This document shows positions 11,372 through 24,690 of a stretch of 64,000 bases of DNA, piece by piece; the stretch's first letter is position 1; every line of letters begins with the position of its first letter. The notes below the pieces were generated by a model. It was not told the DNA's origin, did not search any database, and saw only the letters and a list, made by a program, of their open reading frames with translations. Source of the stretch: Sitta carolinensis (taxonomy: Eukaryota > Chordata > Aves > Passeriformes > Sittidae); assembly GCA_032173965.1 (NCBI GenBank), contig CM063294.1:11398452-11462451 (forward strand), read 5' to 3'. The position numbers and the translations under genes were made by a program.

Positions 11372-14300
11372 TGTCCAGCCATCACCACTGAGCAGAGCTC
11401 AGTGCCTTTATCTTTTATAGCAGCTGTAGTGATGTCACAGGTACCAGTCACAGCCTGATTTGCTGTCAGGTGTTGGAGGAGTGGCCTCCCTGCTCAGCCC
11501 CCCCTTAAAGGGAGGGAACCCTCCCCAGCCCAGGAGAGACTGGGGACAGCCTGGCAGCATCCTGCTCCTTCCCTGCCAGGAGAGCCTGCCTGCACATATA
11601 CATACTTACATACATTATGATATCTTGTTTTAATTACATTAGAGCAAATGACTGCTTCCCCTATGGTTTATATCAGTGCTTTAGGTTTGTAATTTATCTT
11701 GGCACAGTCTAGACTGGAGCCACTTTGAAGCTGTTTCAAACAGGATGAGAACAAACAATTTTTCCAAAGTGGCTGGATTAAGAAAACTGGCAGCCATTCA
11801 TCTTTGGGGGAAGGCTTGTGGCAGTGCCGTGTCCCTGCTGGAGCCCTGCCAGGCTCCTGCTCCCTGCCCTGCTGGGAATGAGAGGTCCTAACCCTGCAGA
11901 GGGTGGGAAATGGCACCATCAGCTACTGTGTAGGGGTGGTGGCAAAGGACACCATCAGGGAGGTCTGCACAAGAAAAATCTGATTTATTGCTAATTTTTT
12001 ACACTGAGTTTATGTCTGAGTGTTAGAGGTGAGGATGGCTGAGCAGATGGCACTGCAGCAAGAGATGCAGCATCCAGTGTCAGGAGCCTCAGCTGCAGGT
12101 GGGGTCATGGTGCCCTCATCCCTGTCCCAGAGCATGGCTCCTTCACACATTCATCGACACCTACACAGAGTAAACCTCACTGACATCTTTACTACAGGAA
12201 ATCTCTCCTTATTTTCTTTAGATGAAAGTAATCCTGAAAATATCTTGCCTAACTTCTGTTGTTTCCCCAAGATATTTTTTTCTTTAAAAAAAACAAACCA
12301 ACACCCAACTCCTTCACTGACTGGGAATGGTGGATTTCTTCTAGATCATTTTCTTCAGGCACCCCAAAAGTTGAAAAGCTCATTTTAGAACAAGCACCGT
12401 AAAGGGAATATATCTCCCTGTGCCTTTCACTGGGATTATAGGATGGGCAGGGTGAGGGTCCCAGGGTGTCCTCAGGGTCACCCAGACCTAAAAGTGTCCT
12501 CAAGCCCTGCCAGAGAGGCTCTCCATGACCTGGGACCTGCCGGGCTCTGCAGCTGCCCTGCAGTGCTGCAAAGCCGGCTCTGTGCAGCGGCAGAGCTCGC
12601 ATGGAAACACACGTGTTTTCTATATTTTTCCACCCAAATGCTGCGGGGTTAACTATTCTAGCAGCACTGTTTGCTCAGCAAAAGCTGCCGGGGTTTATGA
12701 CAGATCCTTCCTCCTTAAGGCTTTGAAATCAGGCTGTAAACATGCTCGCCAGGCTAGAGCGTTACCTGTAAAGGGGTTGGTCCCCTCATGATGTGCCTAT
12801 TGGCTCCAATTAGCACTGGCAGGAGTCAACTGCAAAAAGAAGGCAGAGCTTATTCTGGGAGTGGACTGATTTATTTACAGCATTTTCAAAGCAAGATAAA
12901 TGTGGCCGTTTTTTGCTTTTTTTTTTCTGTTCTTTATGAAGCTACCCGTTTGCAACAGAGAAAAAAACTTCCTTCAGCTATCCCCTAAATAGCTGGAAGC
13001 AGGAGGATGCTGTCTGCTTTCCCCAAGATGGAAATTCAGCTTTGTTTAATAAGGGTGGGATAAAATCAACTGGCATTTTACTGGCCATCACCAGAGGTGG
13101 GGACAGGGAACCAGCACCTTGACACCGTGGGGTCAGGAGTCAGAGCAAAGGAGATAGGTTTCCTCCAAGGTGCTGCAAAAGTTCACTTGGGCAGGTGCTG
13201 GAGAAGCTCAGCCCAAGAAGATTTTGGTTGCATCTCATCCAGCCATCCTGTCACCAATTTACTGGGTGGAAAATCTGTTGTAACCCCATGAAGAGACAAA
13301 CCTTGTGCAGGGAAGCAAGGGAGTGGGACAGATAAGAGAAAAACTGTGGGGAAAACTGAGGAAAAACTTGGAAAAAGGGCAAAACTGAGCCCATGGGCTC
13401 AGCCATCCTCACACCCCGCAGCACTACATCCACCTCTGCTTCAGGTTTGCTTGGCTTCATCACCCACCCCATCAGCACACCCGGGTACCTTCATCCTTCA
13501 GGCTCCTTTCACCTCCAGTATTCCACAGCCCAAAGAAGCAGCTGCTTTCTGTCACGGTGCTGTCGGGAAGGAGCCGGGCAAGGAGGTGTTTAAATGTGTG
13601 GGAGCTGCAGCCACTGCTGCCCCGGAGGAGCCGAGGGTGGCGCAGGCTCAGCTCAGCGCTGAAGCTGCCTGGGCGAGGTGGCAGCTGACAACGGGCTCTG
13701 GGGGGACCTCATAGTGGTGACCTCTGGGATTTTGGGTGGCAGAAAATGCTGGGAGCTTGTCGGGATCGTTAAAGGAGGGGAGCAATGAAGTCGGAAAAGG
13801 CGGGTGTGGTACCAAATTCTGGTATCCAAAGAGGATAAAATCGCCACTCCTTTGAGTCTGCCCAGGGATAACCTGTGCCTACGTTTCCCTGCAAAACCTG
13901 CTTCTGACACGCTGCTGCTCTCAAGATAGAAGGACAGCTGGAGCTCAGCACTGCCTCTTGGGACAAAACGGGTAACACCAAACCCCAGCACCCCAAAACT
14001 GACAGCAGGAGCATCAGCACCTCAGTGCTGACAGCAGGCAAGGGCCAAGACCCTGCTTTGGAGCTGGGCTCTGCTCAGCAGCTGAATCAGCAAATAATTA
14101 GCAGGGCCAGAGCGGAGGGATTAACATCCCTCTCCTCTCCAGCCGGCCAGTCCAGCTTAACCCTTTCATCTGAGTCTCTCCGAAGCCCTGAAGCTTTGGG
14201 GTCTCCCGGGGGGAGATGCTGCCATGGGGATGGCACCTCCGGGGTGTGCCCAGGGTGTCACAGGCGGTGTCTCCTTGCCTGGCTGGTGTCCCTGTGGCAG

Positions 14301-14490
14301 CAGCAGCCGGGGAGGTGGCTCGGGCTCGGGGTCGGGGCGAGCCGTCAGTCCCGTGGCTGGCGGCTCGTTTGTTCACCTCCGGGCAGCCCGATGACAGCGC
14401 TTCCCTTTACTACCAGCTGCAAAAACCTGGCAGCTGATTTAGGAGAGCTCCCGGGGCCCAAAATGTAAACCGTTTTTCACCAGGAATGTA
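11372..14490. other. Intergenic DNA; no gene recognised
   Basis: No coding homology, RNA gene or transposon is visible. Short A-rich or T-rich runs occur near 12281-12298 and 12910-12928. A short near-palindrome, TTTGCTCAGCAAA, lies near 12670-12685. Nothing else can be supported. Confidence 0.5.
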
Positions 14491-14499
14491 TAAGCAAGC

Positions 14500-14720
14500 C
14501 ATAAAATAGGGGATTTGAGTCTGGTCACATGGGACAGGCCTCCCATAAAATTGAAGCATTGATCTGTATTTTAGTGAGCAGCTTCGAAACTGCCCGGATG
14601 ATTGAAGACCTGAGCTTTAACAAACTCTGTAATCTCCCACCATACATCTGAAGTGGCATGTTTGAAGTCCGAGGAGGAGTTATTTATATTATTTGTATAA
14701 TACACGGTGAAAGGACATTA
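14500..14720. promoter_or_regulatory. Candidate non-coding regulatory element
   Basis: This 220-bp stretch is non-coding, non-repetitive and AT-balanced. It carries short motifs typical of developmental enhancers, including a CATCTG E-box (near 14645) and TAAT/TTAT-rich words. It differs in texture from the GC-rich, low-complexity flanks. Conservation cannot be measured from one sequence, so this is a weak candidate chosen by pattern alone. Confidence 0.2.
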
Positions 14721-14934
14721 GCCACAGCTCGAGCACCAGCAGTGGGTATTGCTGCTGGGCAGAGGCAACGCTGCTTGTTGGGCTGCTCCACACCTGGGCA
14801 CCTGGCTGTGACAGCTGAGGGGGCCTGTCACTGCAGGATCTGGCCATGCTGCTGCACACCAGTGCCATCCTGGCTGCCCTGAGTTGGGATGTGTGACCCT
14901 GCCCTGCTCTCCTGATGGGCATCATATCTTTTCT

Positions 14935-15230
14935 GGCATGTGTCACTCCTTCTCAATGTCTGTCACTCCCTTCTTGATGTCCATCACCTCCTTCCCAGCA
15001 GGTGTCACCTGTTCTTGGCATGTGTCACACCGTCCACAGCATCTGTGTCACCACCACTCTGGCTTGTGTCAGCCCTTCCCAGTGAATAGCATCCCCATCC
15101 TGGTATGTGCCACCCCATTTGCAGTGTGTCACATCTTCCTGGCATGCATCACACCTTTTCCAGCACGTGTCACCCATTCCTAGCCTGCCACCCCTTTTCC
15201 AGGATGGATCACCCTGCTCCCAGTGTGTGT
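14935..15230. repeat. Highly diverged tandem repeat, period about 21 bp
   Basis: A phrase close to TGTGTCACCCCTTCCTGGCA recurs about every 20-22 bases over roughly 300 bp. Examples with TGTGTCAC or TGTCAC lie near 14939, 15003, 15023, 15047, 15125 and 15167. Copies differ at many positions, so the array is old. Small ORFs here (85-99 codons, +) are by-products of the repeat. Confidence 0.7.
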
Positions 15231-18037
15231 CCCCACTGTGGGTGCTGTCCAGGCTCTGCTGCTCATGGAGTCCCCTCTTCTTGGCAAAACCATGCAGGGA
15301 AAAAAAACCATTGCCACTTTTTCCTTTTCATAGCCCAAACTGCCCTTGCCCATCAGCAATAAAAAATTGTTGGAGAAGTATATACTCACTATAAAAAGTG
15401 TAAATTTGGAGGTAAGCAAAATTATTCATAAATTCTAATCAAACTCTAATCAACTCAGGCAAAACTGGATGCCTGGAGTATGGTATGAGAAAGCCCAAGT
15501 GCTATTTAAAAATATGTCTTGGTTTCCCATGTCTAGGAGATGTTTCCTCTATGCCCTAAGTTCACATTCCATGATGTGAAGGGAGTCAGCAAAAAATGGT
15601 TAAATCTGAAAAGTGTCTCCTCCCAAACCAAACAAAACCAAACCAGTATAATTTGGATCACATAATCACATTACCACCTTTAAATGAAGCTTCTTGGTAG
15701 TTTTCCTGCACTACAACCTCCTTATTTCCCCACTAGGTATTTTTGGAGAGCTATGAAACCCAAACCAGTCAGTAAGTGTGTAGGAAAAGGAAGCTCTCAG
15801 TTTTGATGGCAGTTCCCAAAATGCTGAGCTCAGTGCAATGCCGTCTGTTTCCCCACTGTGCTGGAAGAACTCCCTGAGGGTGATGCAGTGATACCCAAAA
15901 ATCCAATTTTTCCCCTTCCTGTTCTCTCTCCTGTATCATCACTAACCACAACAATAAGTGATGTTACCATCCAAGTAACCAACAACCCCTGGAAACCCTA
16001 CAAGACCCCATCATGGGAGCCACAGCTGGGGAAGGTGCACAGCTCGAGCTCAGCCCAAATTTCCCGCTGTGGGCTTCGGGGGTAGGTGGAAAACTGTGAC
16101 TATTCAGCCTCTAAAGAGTATTTTGTGGTGGCCAGAGCTGTGCTCCTGTGCCCTTGGCAGGACGATGGGAGGCTGTGATTACTAAATCCCTTGCCCACTT
16201 AAGGCAGGCTCGGTGCTCCAGCCCACGGCGAGGCATATTTGAAATGCTTCGGGCCAGATTCAGACTTCTGTGCTATTCAAGCTTCCTGGTTGCCCAGGAC
16301 AAAATCCTCCCAGAATAGCCCCTGACTGTGGCACTGAGCCCACACTGTCAGGGGGTCCTTGGGGTGGGTGCTGCTACACCCACGGGAGCTCTGGGGTGGG
16401 AAGGACAGCAGGGACAGGGGGACAGTGGGGACAGGGGTCAGGAGGGGCAGGGAATGCTTTGTCTCATGGAGGCAGCCCCGAGCAGAAAGAGCCAGGTGAG
16501 ACAGCCAGGGCTGGCTGCTTGCAGGGCTTTGGCACCCTTGCAGTGGGATCTGGGCACGGAGGGGCCCAGGGGGGGCACCATGACCCTCGTGGGGAGCATT
16601 TCCACCCTCTCCCCTGAGCAATGCCCCAGCAAAGGGATCCAGTTAACTCGGTGTCACTTAAAAGAGGGATTAAGCACACAAGCCTGATAAGGGGCTAGCA
16701 GGGTTATTCCTCACTCCCTCCCCAGTCACCAGGAGGGGCTGGGGCTGCTGCTGGGGGGGCTGAGCAGGGGGGTGGGCACAGCCCCCTGTGCTCTCTCTTT
16801 AGGGAGAAGGTGGCAGAGCAAAGACAAAATAAATGCCTGGTGTTTCACCACGTGGGGAAATTATTAGGACAGAATTTTGGCAGGGTCAGAGTGCCACTTT
16901 TACAGCCATGACTTTAACAAGCATGTGAGCGTTTGCAAGATGCCAATCAAGTTCCTTTATCCCATGCAAAATGCTCCAGTTACCTGCTTGGCTTTCATGG
17001 ACTGGGAAAAACTGAAAAGGACCAAGCCCATTGCTTCATCCATCCCAGTGAGCAAAATTCCTTGCTGTCACTTGCTGCTTAGCCAGAGTTAAGTCTCAAA
17101 CTTGCAGGGAAATAAGATAAATTATATGAACCCTTCTGCAGGAAGGCACAACCCAACCATGTCCTGCCCTCCCTGCAGCTGGCTGAGGGGCAGCTTTTAT
17201 ACCAAAACTGCCAGGGTCCTGAAGTTCTGTTTTCTGCATGAAAAATCAGCCTTTCTTTTTTTTTTTTTTTTTTAAAGGAAAATTTGAAAATATTTAAGTG
17301 TGATCCCTTAAAAAGGGGTGTGTGTGCATGTAAATAATTTTAAGTCAGTCTCAAGAGCTTTGCTTGTCTGACTCATGATCAGGGTTTTTTTATATATCAC
17401 ATCAGAAAGTACTGTAAAACATACTTTCAAAGCCTCAGAGGACCTTGGCCTCGTTGGAGTATTCAAAAGCATCAATTACATGAGCATTATGGGCAGGATA
17501 GTTTGTATGAATCCTGTTAAAAAGTCAACCTGAGACTTGTGCCTCTAAATCCCCTCACTGCCCCCAGGGCTGGAACTGATTTTTGCCCGGGCTTCGGCAC
17601 TAGGAAATGTTTCAGTTTAAAAAACGTTGAAAAACATTAAAACCAGGCCGTATGCACTTATTATTGAGAAAATCCCACACAGATGGACTGCATTGAACCA
17701 CGAGCAATTATTTTCTGCCGTTCTCGTGGTTAATGAGATGATCAGAAGTCCCCGGCGGCCTTCCTCTGCCTGCAGTCCTGTGCATCAACCTCCTCTTCAG
17801 CAGCCTGGGGCAGCTCTGGCACCAGCCCCTGGCAGCCTGCGGCTCCCTGCCAGCGGGCTGGGACGGCAGCGAAGGCAGAGCCTTGGTTTTCAGCAGCTGT
17901 AAACCCCAGGCTTATTGCTCCTGAACGTGTTCGGGTGTGCCTGCGCATCAGGCGGGCAGGAGCTGGTACCCTATGGGAAAAACCCTCAGCTGAGCGGGAG
18001 CTGCAGGGGTTTGGCACAGCACGGTGGCCGAGACAAG
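15231..18037. other. Intergenic DNA; no gene recognised
   Basis: No coding or RNA gene is recognisable. A T-run of about 17-18 lies near 17256-17273. The GATA-type 8-mer CTGATAAG lies at 16684-16691. At 17620-17760 there is a non-repetitive stretch with homeobox-type TTATTA/TAAT words that could be regulatory, but I cannot support more than that. Confidence 0.5.
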
Positions 18038-18080
<43 letters not shown>

Positions 18081-18110
18081 AAAAAAAAAAACAAACAAAC
18101 TTTTTCCCCC
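18038..18110. repeat. Poly-A tract (41 A) with A-rich tail
   Basis: An uninterrupted run of A occupies 18038-18078, followed by CC, a second A-run and CAAACAAAC. No AATAAA lies just upstream, so a retroposed 3' end is not obvious. Run length is likely imprecise in any assembly. ORFs of poly-Lys or poly-Phe across it are artefacts. Confidence 0.95.
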
Positions 18111-21100
18111 CTTATACTAAATCCTGTTTGGTGTCGTGCTGCCCGCGGGGCCGCGCTTGCCGCGGTCGCTGAGCGCATCCCGCAGTGCCGGGCGCGGCAG
18201 CGATGGGTGCCGAGAGAACAGCCCGGCCGTGGCTGAGCACATCCCCGGGGCTGTGCTGCTCACAGCCCGGCCGGGAGGCACACTCACCGCTCTGGCATGA
18301 GCAGAGCCCACGGTGGCTGAGCTCGGCGCCCTTATCAGCGCCAGAGCCCTAATTACTGTCCGAACCTCTAATACCTCAGGCTTGGCCGGTACCTCGCGGC
18401 CCCAGTTCCCCGAGACAGAAGCTGTTATTGTCCAGATGAGGGGTTTGAAGTCTTGCAAACACAAACCTACCCTCAAAGGGAATTTCTTTCGCTGACACTT
18501 TCCAAGACAAAGAAACATTTCTGCCTGGGTTTTCACAGATGGATCTGGCTTTTTTTTTTTTTTTTTTTTTTCCCCAGCCCTGCCCTGCCCCTCTGGATAT
18601 TTGTTGGGCTGCCTGTGTCTGCTTTCAGTAAGGAAGGGATATGGGCAGGGGTCAGGACCACCACCCCAGTGTGGGGCAGGAGGACAAACCCCACTGCCAG
18701 AGGGGCTGCAGTTTTACTGGAGTGCTGGGTTCCATGTTACTGGGACTTTGGGATGGGATCTATCCCACAGCTCTGGGGCTGTGAGCCCTGCCACCGTGGG
18801 GATGCCATAGGTTGGGGTGGCGAGCATAGGAGCAGGGCTACCTGCAGCCTGTTGCCAGTCAGGAAAGCTAGGAGCTGCTCCAGGCTGCTTTTCACAAGGT
18901 ATACAACTGAAAGCACTGCTTCCTCTGGTGCCATCACACAGGCACAGCCTGGATGTGGCCCCAGGGAGCTGCTTGCCAGCCCTCTACCAAAATTCGGTTT
19001 CTAACTGGGCAATGTGGGGATCCCTTCTCCGTATCATCCACCTGCTTCCAGCAGGATGGGACACTGCCTGCTCTGACTGGGGTAGGCTGAGCAAAATAGT
19101 GAAGGGAAATCCTGTGGCCTTTCTGCAATGTGAATTAATCAAATTGTGCCTTGTTATCGGCACAGGAGGTGAGAGCCCAGAGCAGAGCTCCTGCTGCCTG
19201 TGCTGGGCTAGGAGCAGGCTCTCATATACCAGTGGAATCAGCGATTTAAAGGAGTAATGTGATCAGATGTAGCCAGTTATTACAACGGCCTTGGTGACTT
19301 TAATGAGGTCCTGCACAGACTGGATTACCATGGTCACTCATCCATAGTTCATTAGAGCCTGCAAAAGGGGATCCACAAGAAGTCATGAAATATGATCTCC
19401 TAATCTCCTCTAAGTAGGAGAAGCCCAGCTATAAAAAAAATGCCTTTTAAAAATACCCATGAAGTGAATAAATCTCCCTTGTGCTAAGAGGCAACGACAG
19501 CAGTGAGAAGGGGATCTGCTCATGGGATGTGTTTTCCATGTGCTCAGTTAGAGAGACTTCACACAAGGGTGGTGTGCCTGGGTGGAGCAACAGGAGACTT
19601 CTAATGGTGTTCTTGGGATTCATGGGGAAAGCAAATAAATAAATAATGGCTGGGAGGAATAATAAGACAGGCAGACCTGCCATCCCCATGGGCAGCAGTG
19701 GGCAGAGAGCCTAGAGGAGGAAGGTCTGCCCACCTTGGAGGGGTGCCCAGTTTCTGGTGTCACTGTCTGTTCCAAATGCCCTCACCCAGTCTGGATACAT
19801 CATTTATGGGCAGTGAATGGCAGCCAGCTGGCACCTGCTCCTCTCAGGCTGTTCCCAAGCCAATCCGTTTCCCAGGAAATGTAGGCTTGGCATTACCCCA
19901 TAAATCCTGCCCACCAGGACAGCTTACTAGGGAGAGGATGCTTACCTGAGCATGACACATCACCAGGTGCCATCAGGTCATGTCTGCAAGTTCCCAAGCC
20001 TGAAGACTTCACTCACCTCAGCTGGCATGGCTGGATCCTCTCTGTGGAGTGAGGTGGTGGCCTGGGGCCATTTCAGGGCCCAGAGGACAAGGGATCCCCT
20101 GGGTCCTGGAGGAAGTGGGATGGAGCAACTGGGACAGAGCTGTTCCAACAGCTGGCAGTGATTTCCACAGCTGGTTCTGTTGAGATGAGCCGTGTCCAGC
20201 CCCACTCCATGGGCAATGGGAAGTGGAACATCCCTATGAATGGAAGAGAAAGCAGAGCTCCAGAAAATATGGGATGAGATCCACAATCCCTGCATTATGG
20301 TGCAGGCAGCTCTCTTAACTGGGGAACCCACATTGCCCCATGGGCAAAGGCACTGGCATGGCAGCAGGGATGCCAGGGTAGAGGATGCCCATACAGGGAT
20401 GCCCAAGCAGGACATGCAAAGAGAAACCCTGAGAAAATTCCCTGTCCACTATAAACTATCCTGGTCCTTATCAGGAAGAGCATTCAGTAAACGATTAAGT
20501 GAAGACTTTATTAATTCTGCTGCAGCTGGGACTGCTCAGGGGCTTAACCTGAAGCATGTGCTCCTCTGGCTGAGGGTCTTAATGCACTTAGTGAACATCT
20601 GGATATGGCCCGCCCCTTCCAGACCTTTCTTCTCTCCACGGGCAGCCGGGTTATCTGGAGGGGAAGGAAGCCTGAAAGCTGACTCTGTCCTCCAGGGCCG
20701 CTTTCATTCCTCAGCAAGCCCAAGGGACAATTTGGCAGTAAGGAGCGTCGCGTGAAGGAATGTCCCGGGATGGACGGCGCTTAATGGGACACCTCCACGT
20801 GCACCCCTGGCCACGGGTGCAAATCCTGAACTGCTCCCAGCAGCCTCTTGGTGTGGAGAGGTGATGGCGAGGCTGAAGGATGCCCACACTCACCCTCACA
20901 GCGTGGTGGATGCTTTCCCTGCAGACACCTCTGCACAGGCACTGGTACCTCTGGACATGCAGGCTCTGCAGACTCCAAACGCCGAGAAATGTTTGACAGA
21001 GCAGCATACATATTCCAAACATTGTTTGATTCATGTTTTAAAGTCTCACTTGCAAGCATACTTCCCCAGCTCAGACATCAATCACTGCAAATATGTTCTT

Positions 21101-24100
21101 ATAAACAAAGCAACACAGACTGACTGTCTCTTCCATCCTTACTATATGCAGGTCACCGGGCAGCACCCTGGGGAGAGGCACTTCCCAGCTCATCTGAGCC
21201 CCCTTGCAGGACACCAGCACAGGTAGCTGAGGAAAAGCAGTGGGAAACCTGCTGCCAGTGGCACGGTACCCTCCAAGGATGTGTATCCCAAAAGAAGGCA
21301 GCTGAGTCCATCACTGTGCTGGGAATGACTCACCCTGCTGCACAAGGGTGCCTGTCCTCGAGGTTACAGCTGTCCCTTCATCTCCTCATCTCACTCCATG
21401 CCCCACCCAAACACAAATTTCTGTATTACAGGGATGAGATCTCCCCAGGCAGGGACAGGGGATCAAGTTCCTGATGGTCAGGATGAGGTTCTTCCCAGAG
21501 CGTGGGATTCTTGCATGCAGCTGCACACTTACATGGATAATGAGAGCAGCAGCATAATTTCATTTTATATTTTAATTCTGAATATCTGATTATCACATCA
21601 AATATCTCAAGAGACCCCCCCTCCTCAGAATTAGGGACCTGGTGTGGGCATGGGAGTGTCATAGCTGGCTGCTCCCCACATTCACTGCACTGTCACCACC
21701 AGTTTCCCTGTCCCATTCCCTGCCAGGACATGGTGAGGTGCTGGGTCGTGGTTGTACCTTCTTCCTCCACTACTGTGCACATCCCAGACCCTACAAACCC
21801 CAGCCCTTGCTACCACACAGCAGGGACCCCAAATACATACAGCTCTGGGGCCACCACTGCCACCAACCAGGCACCCCAAGAATCTGGACAAAAGCTGTGA
21901 AACATGACAGGGACAGTGGAAAAAAATGTCTTCTCCAGATTCATGGGGTTTGCAGAGTTCTTAAAACAAACTCCCTTTCTTTAGGACACTTCAGCAAAAG
22001 TTCAGGATCCTGTTGGTAGGTGACTCGCACTGCTCAGCCCTCTGTTTAGGAAAAATAAATAGGAAAGAATCCAGAGGCGGTGCTTTCCTCCCGCTCCACG
22101 AGATGGATCAGCACTTGCCACTGCAGGAAAACTGTCCCACCGTGATCTAACCCAGTGCTTTGTCCTGAAATGCTCTGCCACGGTTGAAAACATGACTCCT
22201 CTGGAGCAGAGTGACACATTCCAGCCCCAGACAGTGACACTGACAGATGTAATCAGCCTGCAAGGTTTAATGGGAATGTGGCGCTGGTGGAGCCTGCAGC
22301 AGGAAATTTATGAGGAATTCATGAGAGGAAGAGGAAAAATGAGCAGCATTTGCTGATGCACCAGGGAGAAAGATCCCAACAGGGCAGCAGTTGAGCCATG
22401 GTGCGTGGCATTTACTGGGGTAAATTTACATTATTTGGTGGCAGGTCCTGGCTGTGGGGAGGGAACAGTAGCGTGGTGGGACCAGAAAGGGGTCCTGGCC
22501 CTCAGCCATAAAAAGAGCAATTGGAAGGGAGCAATTGGCCATCTCCTGCATGGGAAATGATGAGCCCTGTGTCCCACCACAACTCCTAAATTGAGTAAAC
22601 CCCATCCTGCTGCCAAGCATATCCAGAGCTTCTTTTTCAGAACAGCAATGCTCTTTGTCCCAGGTTTTGGTTAGGCTCAAACTCTCCTAGGTCGGGAGCT
22701 ACATCTAACAGGTCACTGGGGCTCATCCAGCCCGGGGCTGAGCACCAAACTGCTGATGGGAGCCTGCTCACTGCCTGAGCTCCCTATTTCAGCCGAAGCA
22801 CTAAGGCCAGGGAGATTTTGGACATGTACATCCCAGGTTTCCCTCCTCCCCTCTTGCCCTGCTGCCCTGCCAGTCGGACAGAGGGTCCGTATCAGCCGCA
22901 TCTCTCCTGACTCAGCCCAGCGCCAGCGATGGCCCGAGATAGCAGCGAGTGGCTCAGCCATAGGGCTCCGGGGGCAATTAGAGAGGAGACAGCTCCTGCC
23001 TGCACCCAGCCCCTTCCCACACCTCAGGGCAGGGCTTGCAGCCTCTGGAACCTGCTGGGATGCTCGGGGGGCTGCATGCTTTGGGGTACTTCCCCACTGA
23101 GGGGTGAGGAGGGCGGTGCCGCCGCAGCTCCCGCAGCCAGAGCGGTCTGACGAGGCTGTGAGGAGGGAAGGAGAGGGGAAAAAAATGTCTCACTGCTGTA
23201 AGGAGATTTACTGGGCTTGTTATCAGCACAGGAAGAGCCAGAGCTTAGGGGCAAATGGGAGATGCTTTGCCTATTGCGGTATTTTTTCCTACTGTGCTCT
23301 GAGCCGGCTCATGAGGCACACGCGGCTCCATTGCTCCAGCGAGCTCCATGCGAGCCCTGTCGCCTCCAGCTTTCTGCTTGCTCAGAGCCCAGTTCATTTA
23401 AAAAGTGCTTTGTGTTTAGGTGCTGGGCTCCATAAGCCCAGCAAAGCCCCTGGCGTGGCTGAATGCTGCAGCCCAGCTCACCTGGCTGGTTGCTGCTCTC
23501 TTCATCCACCACATTTGGGTCTCAGCAGCTGCTTTTAACCCGGAATAGGGTTTATAACCACAGCCAGGACCAAGAGATGGGTGGTTATGGGGCTCTTGTG
23601 GGGCTTCCTGCTTCTGCTGCCCGTTTGCACCTCACACCATTGCCACCACACCACTCCTGGGTTGGATCCTGGGGCTTATTTCCATGGGATCTCAAGGCTG
23701 TGGAAGGTTGGGAATAAGGGGCTTTTTTTTTTTGGTGAGAAGGAGGGTTATGCTTTATGCTTATTTGAAGCCCCTACAAATATCTGGGGGAGCACATGCC
23801 TGCTGGAGAGCCAATTAGGGGACACATTCAGATACATGTGGGAGAGGGGGAGAAACAACTTCCTCATCCCATGGACTGCATAATAGCATCCATGGAATTA
23901 AAACAAAGCCTGAGCAAGCGAAACGCACCACAAAGGCCTTTATCTGGCAGAATCAGAGCTCAGCAGCAGCACGGGAAGCAGCTCGCAGGAGACCCAGCCC
24001 AGGCAGAGTTTCGGCTCTGGTTAATGACACAGCAAATCGAGCCTGTCATCTTCAGACATGATGTTTCTTGCCCTTTTGGCCCAGAAAACAACTACCATTC

Positions 24101-24514
24101 TCTACAGCTGCAGTTTCACAGTGGTGCAGCCCCTTCTCCCCCATCCCCTGCAGAGGACAGGCGGGGGCAGCAGCTCTTGGGGTGGGAGGATGTGGCACTG
24201 GGGCTCAGCACCCCCACCCCACGGTTTCAGCATCACACTGAGCAGATGAGGCTGGGCCAGCTTCCTCCTGGAGAGCCACAGCAAGGTGGAGTGCCCTTCC
24301 AGAGGATCTCAATTCCCCCATAAACTAGCAGGTTCAGGGAATCCAGGAGGAACAACTCACTAATTCCATGGGTGCTGGGCTCCTGGCAGGGCTTCATCAG
24401 GCTGGGCTTGCTGCACAGGAGGGGCAGCTGCATGGCAAAACTTCACTGCCAAAGACCCTGGGATGGAGATATTTGTGCCTAAATCACAGACTGATGCCAC
24501 TAGCAGAAAAAGCA
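18111..24514. other. Intergenic DNA with a GC-rich start; no gene recognised
   Basis: From 18120 to 18420 the DNA is CpG-rich and includes CTTATCAG at 18331-18338. A T-run of 22 occupies 18550-18571. CTTATCAG recurs at 20467-20474. The many ORFs of 60-183 codons show no recognisable domains. I see no transposon remnant or RNA gene. Confidence 0.5.
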
Positions 24515-24690
24515 GCACCAGATATATATAAGCACACACATATATATATAGATAATAAGTATATTTATTTATATTTACAACTACAATCATAATTATATTT
24601 GTACTTATATTTATTTTATTTTTTATATATTGAAATATCGATTTATATATGCAAATATATTCCTACATATATATAAATACTGTATAAGGA
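24515..24690. repeat. AT-rich low-complexity / (TA)n-like sequence
   Basis: The sequence is a degenerate mix of TATATA, ATTTAT and CACACATATAT words over about 175 bp, in contrast to its neighbours. It looks like a decayed dinucleotide microsatellite. Confidence 0.85.
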